Positions 54,640-64,000 of a stretch of 64,000 bases of DNA are shown one piece after another; the first letter of the stretch is position 1; every line of letters begins with the position of its first letter. This DNA comes from Diploptera punctata. Taxonomy: Eukaryota; Arthropoda; Insecta; Blattodea; Blaberidae. The notes below the pieces were generated by a model. That model was given only the letters and a program-made list of their open reading frames with translations, was not told the DNA's origin and did not search any database. The DNA lies in NCBI GenBank assembly GCA_030220185.1, contig JASPKZ010007421.1, forward strand, positions 248,001 to 312,000, written 5' to 3'. Position numbers and translations under genes: made by a program.

Positions 54640-56640
54640 AAGGTTGTGTTCATGTTCACCATTCTGAAAACAAAACAGCGCAAGATAATAAGGAATCGCT
54701 GTCTTGTTATATCGATAGTGATGGCAGTGTGTTGGATCCTGAACAGGTTTCAAGCGATGAAGTGAATGCGAGTGACTGTAAAAAAATAACGATGACGGTC
54801 AGCGTAAACAAAAGTAAGCGCAAGGGAGAAGATAAATCTTCCAATAACTCTGATGTAAAAAAGAACTTAAATGCAACTGCTAACAAAAAGAACAAACAGC
54901 TATGATTTAATTGATAGTCATAATATCACTATGTCCGATGGAGTCAATTTCTTGTCAAATTTATCAGATAGGAATGTAAAAATCACTCCAGAAATAAACC
55001 AAGGCTGATCGAGTAAAGAATGAGAATAATGTAAACAATTGCATAATTCTGAAAGAGTTATGTGACACAAAAGTGGTAAGATTGTGGAACAAAAAAAAAA
55101 GGTGATCGTTTTTATAATATAATACGCCGAATAATCTTCGATGAATAATATAATTTGGGAAGTCGAGACAGGCATGACTATATATTTTCCCTGTTTTATA
55201 ACGGCCTTAGGAAATAAAACACAGAAGATGTACACTGCTTCCAAACAAGGAAAATGTAGGCAATACTCATATAAGTATGAGGTTGTGATGAATGGAGAAA
55301 TTTTGCAATGGGTCATTTCGTGCAACTTTTGGCGAAACAAATGCATTTATTAACAATCTTGTTCAGCAAACGTGTAGTGTTTCTTCGGGCATAATTTCAC
55401 CTGACGGTCGAGGAAGAGAGTCTCCTATTAATACAATTCTTCTTTAAACAAACGAATTTGTTAAGCAGCACATTCAGTTATTTCCAGCCTATGAAACTCA
55501 TTACTGTACGCAGTAATGATCCATATTTGTGCAGTGATTTAACAATTTCCAACATGTACTAAAAAATATTGTGTTTTCATGATCTTAATATTTTATTCAA
55601 AATACCAAAAGTCGATACATATAACAAATGTGACATATTTAAGAAAGCCATCGAGGTTGCAAAATGACAACCAAATATTAATGGATGAGCAGAAAGTGCA
55701 CCATATAGCTGCAGAAATGTCGTATCAGTCCAAAATGGTACCGTAGAAAAGGAGACAGCAAAATAAGACAAACCTTCGCGTTTGACTTACAACAGTGTTT
55801 GCGGATACCATATTTAACCACATCAGTTAGTTGCAACAAATAACAGCTTTGGTGTACAATCTAACGGCTAATGATTTGAAACAAGCAAGCGGCTTACTAT
55901 TAAGGAAAGAATCTATTTCAGGACTTGGTGGTAATGAAAGAGGATCATGCCTCTACAGGCACTTCCATAAATGTGTGTGAAGTCACTTTACTACTCTGAC
56001 ACTTTTGTGGAGGCCAAAATTAAAAAGAAAAACAAGTATCAGCTATGCTCCTGCTGCGATGGACCACAGAACAAAATATAGCATAAATTAAACATACATT
56101 TCTTGTCAGTGGTCATATGCACATGAAGTGTGATGGGACTACTCTGTGATATAAAGGGCAAAGAAGAAAACGGGTTTGAAAATCAATCATCTAAATGATT
56201 GGGCTCAGCTCATTAGAACATGTAAGAAGAAAAAAAACCTTCAAAGTCGTTATGATGCAGACAGCGGACTTCTTAGATTTTCAGGAATGTCAAAGTAAAA
56301 GGTTCTTTCATTGTGAAGAAAGTGGACGAGAAGAAATAAAAAGTTTTTTTTTTTCGTGAAGAGAGGTACAATAGCTGAAATACGCGCAGAAAGGAGAATT
56401 ATTTCTAAAAAAAATACCCTTGATGAATCTGAAGAATGTAATAAACTAAATCTTAATGGAGGAGGAAGAAAAAAGACATGAAGGAACAGTACCAATAAGT
56501 GCTAAACAGAAAAAAAAAAAGGATTTGATTGAACTTTCACCACTTGTCACGATTTCTATAAGAATTTGCGTGTTGCAAACATTAAATGTGAAAATCCAGA
56601 TTTAAATGTAATTGTTCCTGATATGGAAAACAAATGTCCT
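54640..56640 (+). pseudogene. Ancient transposon-like gene (insect multicopy family), heavily decayed
   Basis: Scattered blocks in all three frames, in a constant order: IDSDGSVLDPEQVSSDEVN (acidic N-terminus), FGETNAFINNLVQQTCSVSS with GIISPDGRGRESPINTI, NEFVKQHIQLFPAYETHY, SDLTISNMY, IYNKCDIFKKAIEV-like, QTFAFDLQQCLRIPYLTTSV, VYNLTANDLKQASGLLLRKE with GGNERGSCLYRHFH, a YSDT segment, INHLNDWAQLIRTCKKKK and SAKQKKKDLIELSPLVT. I recognise this order from a large arthropod repeat-encoded family with a presumed nuclease core, but cannot name its superfamily. More than ten frameshifts or stops show great age. Confidence 0.6.
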
Positions 56641-58427
56641 TAAAATGGTAAAATGTTTCCAGAAGAAAATACATGTTTAATTGATTAAAGAACTCATTTC
56701 TACTAGTTTCTTCATTATAAGCTGTGGCCAGCTTGAAATGGCCTGCTATCATTATTGTACCTCGTAGACCGATATACTATTCTTAATTTCGGAACTTCTT
56801 ATTGTTTCATTCTATTACGAAACCTATCTTTAAATTCCTATCTAGCTTGTAACACACAAGCTTTTAACCGGAGTCTGTAGCCGGACCCAAAATACAGACA
56901 AAATTCATCTTTCTGGAAAATAACCACTTGTGTATTGTTCAACATAAATATTTCAAGCTATTACTAATCTTTTTAATTTTACTTTTGATATAAATTACTC
57001 GTATCATGAGAGCAATGGGAATATGCTCTATAGCACGCAAATCTTAGGTTCAAGTACCCGTTAAAATACCTAAGTAAGTTGTAAAAAAAGACATGAAAGA
57101 TTGAACTAAAATTGATATAATTAATATTTTATAGAAAACAAACAATATAATTAGCTCTCGTGATTAAATTATTGAATATAAACGTAATAGAACAGAAAAT
57201 AACATGAACAGTCGTCGATATTACTTTACTTAAAGTCCTCAGTTATTCCAACAGAATAATCTTCTTCTTACAGCTTCTTCCTTGAAAACTTAAAACTGAA
57301 CATTCCTTGGCCAGGAATCTCCCTTAGTTCCCCGGCGACCTTACAGGAACGAAACTTAGCTTACGACTGTTAATAAGACAACACTTCTCGTCGCAGACAT
57401 CGGTCTCGGCGCATCACAACTCGCGCCGATTACGTCAAGGAGGGGAAATAAGGGAAGGGGTAAAAATGAGAGGAAAGAGCACCGAACACAATATCCACCA
57501 TCACAGAGGGTATAATATACGTTATGGCAGTTAGATTTACGTCACCACGGCACAAGCTAATTATTATGAATAATATTTGCATTGTAGTAATGATATCTAT
57601 TTAAGTGAAACAATTCATACATGAAAAACAACTTCACTTGTATGTGAATGTACACCAGTTTTGCTGCGTGAATAACACGATAAGTATAATAGAATGGTGA
57701 CATGAATTGCTTTCTTAATTCTAAAATATGGAAGTGAAAGACCTTAATAAAGTGGAACTTGTAATATGTGTAAACTGATCTATAGTCACACTGGAAACTT
57801 TTTCTTTGCTCTCTTGTATAATTGAGTTTCCCCGACTTATCACTTTCAAAGAATTATGTTGTAAATGTAGAAGTACAGCAATTTTAACTCGTAAATTATT
57901 ATTATAATGTAATGGAAGAAGTGATTTTATTTCACAAGTGTTAATATTTGAAACGTTATAAATAAAAAGTGTTTTTCTACATAGCATATGGTTTTCATTA
58001 CATAGTGTTAAAATATTACAGTCCGCTTAATTAAATAAATCCTGCACCGTCTCTCAATAAAATGTTTTTAAATTTTATGTAAGCCAGTGCATAATTAGAA
58101 GGACTTGTCGATGAAGAGCGAAATGGGGTGAAACTTATAACATACACATGGCTTGTAATGTAGAATGATATGTCACTACTTAATTCACTTCTAAATGTTC
58201 CCAGAGCCTACCAACGTCCCGGATATTAGCCACAACTTTATTTATTCTTCCATCTAGTTGTGTTTTATGGAGTTGTCAGTATTGTCTTCGAGACTTAGCA
58301 ATCAATACAATGTATATTACATGTAGACATCTCACTCACTCATCTAGCTCGCGTGCCATTGACGACGTAACTTCTTCACATCTGAAGCCATGCATGGTTT
58401 GGATGATGATTGCTGATGATATGTGAG
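56641..58427. other. Unannotated stretch
   Basis: No coding region. A tRNA-like trace (AGGTTCAAGTACCCG near 57048) is too weak to call. Confidence 0.5.
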
Positions 58428-60255
58428 TATCCTGCTGGAGTCCGGAATTTCTAAAAAGTAAGTTCGACTTATACGAATGTGTCTAAATGGCACAAGCAGC
58501 AGGGTGCGTGTAGGCAAACAGTTTTCGGACACTTTTGAAATTCAGAATGGATTGAAGCAAGGAGATGCACTATCTTCTCTACTATTTAATTTTGTACTAG
58601 AACATGCCATCAAATCTCTAGAGGTTGAGGAAGGCTTACAACTCAATGGTATTAAAAAGCTGTTAGTTTATGCTGACTATTTAACTCATGCCCCAAATGG
58701 GAGTCAATGACCAATCACGTTTCAATGATTTCTGTTTTACAACCAATCAGAGTCGTGTTTCACGAAATATTTATCAGTGTTATAATTACCATATTAAAGA
58801 AGGCTCCTCCTTTTTAATATTCTGAACAGGTCTGACCATTATTTTGCAGTGACCGAGCCTGTGAGAAATACGGCTACCAGATTGTATATATAGTGCATGA
58901 ATGTCAACACATGCCGCATGCGGGAGTTAATATAAAAACATTTGTAGCAATTGATTATACCACCAAAAAAAAAGAAACCACTGTTTGCACTTTCTTAAAT
59001 GTATATTTTTTCCCAGGTAATAATCAAGAAAAATATAATTGTTATGTTTACATCATACGACATCAGAAATGAATTAATATACAGTTTGATGTGTTTCATT
59101 TTTTCTCCCCTAGAGAGCATTCTTATAATACTGCGTTCCTTTGGTAATAAATAGTATGATCTGGTTGCAGTGATAAACAAAAGAAGCAATTGAAGCGTAC
59201 CAATCGTTTCTCATTTGTTTTCAAACATCGCCGTTTACATTAAATATATAAATATTTTAAAATAACTATAGTTAAATAATGCTTTGTGAGTAAACAGCTT
59301 AATTTGATTCGTTAAATAGTCCTAACAAATGCCACTCTTGATTTCCAAATTCTCTGGATAAATTCACTCCTCACTTCGTGTGTCGTGAATTTATCGATAA
59401 TTTGGAAATCACTCGTGGCATTACTTATGATGATGTAGTACTATTGGCCGATAGCGAGGAGATACTAAAGGACAACACGCACACACTATTGAGTAACACT
59501 AAGAAATTAGGACTGGAAGTAAATATCAATAAAACTAAATATATGTTCACACATAGAAATATATTATATAATGGAAATGGACAGCTAATGACAAATCAGG
59601 GAAATTTTGAGGAAGTGGCTGAATTCAAATACATAGGAACAATAATCACAAATAGAAAAGAGATGCACAAAGATTTGAAACATAGGCTCAATTCTGGAAA
59701 TGCGTGCTATTATGCATTGCAGAGACTCTTGATGTCCCAACTCCTTTCAAAAAATGTTAAACTGAAAATATATAAAACTGTTATTCTACCAGTTATATTA
59801 TATGGGTGCGAAACATAGACTCTTACTTTAAGGGAGGAAAGGAGATTACGAGTATTTGAGAATAAAGTACTTAGGATTTTTTTTTCAGCTAAGAGAGACG
59901 AACAGACAGGTGAATGGAGAAGATTTCATAACAATGACCTACATGGTCTTTATAGGAAGCCAGATATAATAAGAACAGTTAACTCTCGTAGACTGCGATG
60001 GGCAGGACATGTTGCACGTATGGGGAATGAAAGATGTGCATGGAAGCTTCTTGTAGCAAAACCAGAGGGAAAACGTCCAGTTGGTAGACCAAGAATGAGG
60101 TGGGAGAATAACATTAACTATGATTTGAGGGAAGTAGATTATACGGGGAATGATTGGAAAGCATTAGCTCAGGATAGGGATGTATGGAGAGCTTATGCCC
60201 GCGCGGTCATGAACCTACGCGTTCGATAGTGCCAGTGAGTAAGTAAGTAAGTAGG
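58428..60255 (+). pseudogene. RTE-type LINE, copy D, 5'-truncated and split by repeat R
   Basis: 58428-58675 encodes ILLESGIS, RMCLNGTSSRVRVGKQFSDT, NGLKQGDALSSLLFNFVLEH and KKLLVYAD. Coding resumes at 59431 with DDVVLLADSEEIL and continues through LNSGNACYYALQRLL and ILPVILYGCET to a nonsense TAG near 59817 (W in copy B). A frameshift at the T-run near 59877 follows, then GHVARMGNERCAWKLLVAKP and RPVGRPRMRWENN. It ends with the stop at 60227 and the GTAAGTAAGTAAG tail. Repeat R is inserted within the second Asp codon of YADD. Confidence 0.9.
58676..59430 (+). mobile_element. Dispersed repeat R, copy 2, inside RTE copy D
   Basis: About 755 bp from CTATTTAACTCATGCC to GGCATTACTTA. The LINE sequence TGA is present on both sides (3 bp duplication). 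The ends show weak inverted similarity (TTAACTCATGCC / TAAGTAATGCC). The hairpin near the right end is shared with copy 1 at 45771-46452. Confidence 0.85.
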
Positions 60256-60531
60256 CCTACGTGAGGATTCCTCTTGGTCCGCCCGTTTGATCATGGAGCA
60301 AGGATTAGTAAGACTAAAGGGGAGATCAGTGAAGGAAGATTGGAATTTATTTGAGCTCAGTTCGTCTGAGTCATGATTGTGTCGGGTAACAAGTTTATCA
60401 ACGCAGTTATTTTGGCTATTATTATGAAGTCAGTGGCTTCCTGGTTCGATGCTGCATCATTTTTTTAGAGTTCCTTTAAACTTTTTTTTTTAGTCTTCCA
60501 TTTCACTCATGATATGTTATTGCTATCTTGA

Positions 60532-60535
<4 letters not shown>

Positions 60536-60622
<87 letters not shown>
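60536..60622. repeat. (TTA)n microsatellite
   Basis: About 28 TTA units. Flanks 60256-60535 and 60623-61689 contain no recognisable gene. Confidence 0.97.
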
Positions 60623-60624
<2 letters not shown>

Positions 60625-61689
60625 AATATGATTTGAAAATATTATAGTATAATTTAATCTAATTATTAATCTTGAAAACTATCCATTATTGTTACAATTG
60701 AACATTATCAAAACGTTGCACTAGTTTTTTCAACAATCTTAAATAACAGTAAAGTGTTAAGTTTAATTACTGTGTTTATAAACATAAATTACTGAATTAT
60801 ACGTAAAATGTTAGAGGTTATATGATTTAAATGTTTCGTAAAACTTAAATTTATTTTTCTTTGTATTCGTGTTAATACACAAAACATAAAAATTAGATTA
60901 ATTCTCATTTTAAATGAATGAATAATGAAATTGAATTTGTATGTCTTGAAATTTGTAGACATATTTGTACTTTCCTGGGAGAGTGTTACCTTACATGGGT
61001 GACAACACATAAATAACTTGTTGATTGAGTATCCACTTTGGTACTTCAATTTATACTATTTAATGCATAGATTGCATACATTTGATTTAGCTCAAGATGG
61101 CTTGATAAAACTAAAACTGAATAACACAAAACAATGCTATTCTGTTTTATTGAAAACTCGTAATATTAGTTGTCTTGTCTGTATAATTAAACTAAACCTA
61201 TCAGTAGACCAAGGGCCTGTCGCGCCACGGAGACTTGAAATAGGCTGATATCTGTGATGCAAGTAATCATGTTGCTTAAAATAATTATATCGTCAACTTA
61301 AATATTACCAGATGTCTTGCTCTTGCTCTGAGTTTTGTGAAGTTTATTTTCATTAGTTTTATCATTTAGATTATTGATTATTTTTATATTAACTGTTTTT
61401 TATATTCTCCCCTGCTAGAAATCATTCAATGGATTACACTGGGTAACAATTTTTGGGCAACTTTTTGTTCCTCTCAGTTTTTTCTTGGTTCTTATATAAT
61501 TTAGGCACCCTGAGTTCTAAAATGTCAGTTTCATGTACATAGCATCAATAGTCCTATGGCAAATTTATATGCCTATATTTGAAAATGTGGGAATTAACAC
61601 AAAATATGTTCACAAATACAGATGGAATAAATACTTGCTTATATTGGTATTGTATCTGATCATATGAAATGGGATTTTGTTTCAGCATC

Positions 61690-62545
61690 TGACTTGGCCA
61701 TCAAATTTATTAAAAATGAAGTTGTGGCCGCCCTTTTCTTTTGTGTTGATGTGGATTGTCCCTCACCAAACTCCATACGAAGTCCCCCATCACGTTTACA
61801 TTCCACCTGCCTTGATATCTTGATTTAATGTTTTTGAGATCCTGATGAAATTGTTCTCCACGTTCTTCACTCACATCGCCCAAATTTAGTCTAAAGAAAT
61901 CCAAATATGAGTGCAGGTAATGTAATTTAGTTGACATTCTGCAAACCTAATGTACGATACTCAGCAAGTTCTCAATCAACTCTTGGTAATTGGGACTCTT
62001 CTTGTTCCAAGGAAGCCTTGCACAACATTACGAAATGTTTGCCATGCACTTTTTTCAACTGGTGTCATATTTTGTTCAAATTCTGCGGACTCCAGCATCT
62101 GTCTTATTTGAGATCCCGTAAAAACTCCAGCAAATACTCTTGCATCAAACAAACGTGGGAACATAGAGCGAATATATTTCAAAGCATCTGATGATTTAAC
62201 CAAAGCTTTAACATACTATGTGGTTGGAGGAACAGAATGTCATTATTGAAATTAAATACCATTAATAAAATTATGAAATCAAATAAAAAAAAGATTTGAA
62301 AATTACAATCCGATTACAGATCTTTTTAAAGAAAAAATATCTAGACGTCATATTATTAAATGTTTTTCTAGTCCCAATTTAATGTGGAGAGGTGGTAGTA
62401 AGATCTTCTTCCTGTCAATTAGAGGTTCATGTAGAACATTATTTTCTCCTGGAACAAGTTCGTTTATCGAAGGCCACACTTGTTGGATGTAGTGTTGGCC
62501 AGTTGCTCGGCTGTTCCATAAACAAAGGAAACGTGGATACAAAGA
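61690..62545 (-). pseudogene. Unclassified multicopy insect gene family, degraded copy 2 (C-terminal half)
   Basis: On the minus strand: LCLWNSRATGQHYIQQVWPS, NNVLHEPLIDRKKILLPPLH and IKLGLEKHL, then a different frame with ALKYIRSMFPRLFDARVFAG, VFTGSQIRQMLESAEFEQNM and AWQTFRNVVQGFLG, then STKLHYLHSYLDFFRLNLGD with VSEERGEQFHQDLKNIKSRY and QGRWNVNVMGDFVWSLVRDN. The first block matches ILHEPLVDPKKFLLPPLHI at 22360-22420, so this and 22195-23460 belong to one family. Frameshifts separate the blocks. Function unknown. Confidence 0.7.
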
Positions 62546-63433
62546 TGTGATCGAATCGTTAACATTTGGAGAAAAATAATATTAACCAATCATATACTTC
62601 AAATTGAAAAAGTAACGAAAACAAAAAACCATGGTTACTATCGAACCGTCGACATTTGGAGAAAAATATTCACATATTTGAAATCAGTGCAAACAACTGA
62701 GTCAGAAACACTTAAAATATGCAGTGGAACATATTCATTGTTACCCAATGTTATATAGCCTATCTGCTTCATATTGCATTTATTTTTCTTGAAGTTTAAG
62801 AACGTGGATTCTACATTTGTTAATTTTGTAACCAATGAGTATTGGTTTAATTGTCATAAATATAACTAATAATTTATTATTCTAAAGAATAAGAATACAA
62901 AGGATAATAAATAAAATAATTATTAAAATATTTTAAAAAGTTTGAATTGAAATCTTAAAATTTAAAACAACTTATTTAATTTGACTTATTATTGCCATGT
63001 GACAAGACTTAAATTTATTTGCCACTTCTGACTTATTTTGTGTAATTGGAAATTAAATGCACACTTAAGACATAATGTGACATCTTATTTGAGTCAATGA
63101 AACATTAATGCCAACTTTGTCTACCATAAAATGTCATTAATTACTTTTGGTGATATTGATAATGTCATTGACTTAATATTTTACTATGAAAATTAATACT
63201 TCTAATGTTTACACTAAATAATGCAGTTTGAATACTGTATTTCTAGTCAGTTAGTTCAGCCTTTAATATTTATTGAGTTTGTTACATATTAAGCATATAC
63301 ATTACTATCTTCTTCATTACATGCTTCCAGCCGTAGCTGATGACATGATTCCATTGCACATTTACACTATCTGAAGAGTTGATCAATACTTTCAAAATTC
63401 ATGATGAAACACCGTTGAAGTTACTATGTAGCA
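62546..63433. other. Unannotated AT-rich stretch
   Basis: Nothing recognised beyond AT-rich sequence. Confidence 0.5.
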
Positions 63434-63554
63434 TTTACAATATAAATATAGAATACCTTAGATCTCAGTCTTCCTGAACTTTAGAAGTGTACATCCTGCA
63501 TCTAAAGTTGAGGAAGACTGAGATCTCAGGTATTATATTTTTTATATTGTAAAT
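63434..63554. repeat. Inverted repeat (hairpin), about 51 bp arms
   Basis: Left arm 63434-63484 (core GATCTCAGTCTTCCTGAACT) and right arm 63502-63554 (core GAGGAAGACTGAGATCTCAG), with a 17 bp loop. No TA flanks or known family recognised. Confidence 0.85.
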
Positions 63555-63900
63555 CTTTGAAGAATTGATTGGTGATTTTTCCTACGTAAACTATATACAA
63601 GCTCTGCAATAGCCATTACTAGAGCGAGTAATTATATGAAAATATGAAATCGTAAAGACAAAATATGAAAAATATGAAAATTATGACACAAAAATATTAT
63701 GAAGCTACTACTTTATAAACTTTTTACGTACATTTATTTATAACTTATAAGTGCACGTACCAGCACATAAATGAGACAAACAGAACTTATTTATAGCTCA
63801 AGAAATGAAGATTTTCACTGTATTTCGATTTCAATTAGCTTTTTCATTAATTCTATCCCAATATAAAATATCATATTCATGAAATAATTTTAATGCATCA

Positions 63901-63971
63901 CGCCATTGCGTAGTTGTATAACGAAACGTGGTATAAACAGGAAAGTCGTGGGTTCGAGTCTCGATATGGTC
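63901..63971 (+). repeat. tRNA-like SINE head at window edge
   Basis: GCCATTGCGTAGTTGTATAA (A-box-like) and GTGGGTTCGAGTCTCG (B box), with GCCAT/ATGGT acceptor-like pairing. The body continues past the window, so it cannot be classed. Confidence 0.4.
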
Positions 63972-64000
63972 AAGATTTTTAGCTGGACCAGACCTTCTAG

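Noticed and set aside
60781..61250. Possible small host ORFs on both strands
   Set aside because: Short, AT-driven, overlapping and featureless.

Overview
The window is AT-rich eukaryotic DNA from a large, repeat-dense genome. It looks insect, and the mix of elements (an RTE-type LINE ending in GTAA repeats, Penelope-like elements, pogo and Tc1 transposons, tRNA-derived SINEs, many AAT/TTA microsatellites) would suit a cockroach or termite. That placement is inference. I see no convincing host protein-coding gene: every long or recognisable coding stretch belongs to a mobile element, and most are broken.

Layout. 0-4.2 kb: a decayed minus-strand LINE endonuclease with an internal 3 x 112 bp tandem repeat, an 852 bp MITE with TA target duplication, and a small RTE tail. 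4.2-7.3 kb: a complete but dead pogo/Tigger-like transposon (2755 bp, terminal inverted repeats, TA flanks) followed by a retroelement tail. 7.3-10.6 kb: a minus-strand Jockey/CR1-type LINE, then another LINE tail split by a 242 bp palindromic Penelope derivative with a 12 bp target duplication. 12.5-19.5 kb: a pogo fragment and two RTE-type LINEs; the second (16267-19530) has an uninterrupted 1012-codon endonuclease/reverse transcriptase ORF. 19.6-20.7 kb: a Penelope-like element with inverted arms carrying hammerhead-ribozyme motifs. 21.4-24.6 kb: a SINE and a degraded unclassified multicopy gene family. 24.6-27.9 kb: a third full-length RTE LINE with a perfect 15 bp target duplication. 28.7-32 kb: two SINEs and a diverged 0.49 kb duplication.

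32.4-36.0 kb: a non-autonomous LTR retrotransposon with 4 bp target duplication, a gag remnant (SAP-like segment plus CCHC knuckle) and an initiator-Met-tRNA primer site that is tandemly repeated inside the LTR. 36.2-43.35 kb: two Penelope families (A and B) in mirrored, truncated arrangement. A 1718 bp palindromic array of six 293 bp tRNA-bearing units is inserted into Penelope B and flanked by a perfect 11 bp duplication. 45.8-54.4 kb: a dispersed 0.7 kb repeat, a second Jockey/CR1-type LINE, a Tc1 transposon, a decayed LTR with nested tRNA-like palindromes, and RTE fragments. 54.6-62.6 kb: an ancient transposon-like gene, an RTE copy whose catalytic YADD codons are split by the 0.7 kb repeat, and a second piece of the unclassified family.

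Together this is a nested transposon graveyard. The most unusual parts are the tRNA-bearing palindromic array, the hammerhead motifs in both Penelope families (one overlapping the last codons of the ORF), the self-contained Penelope palindrome, and the LTR with repeated primer sites. Boundaries marked by target duplications are read directly from the sequence; family names rest on motif recognition without a database search.
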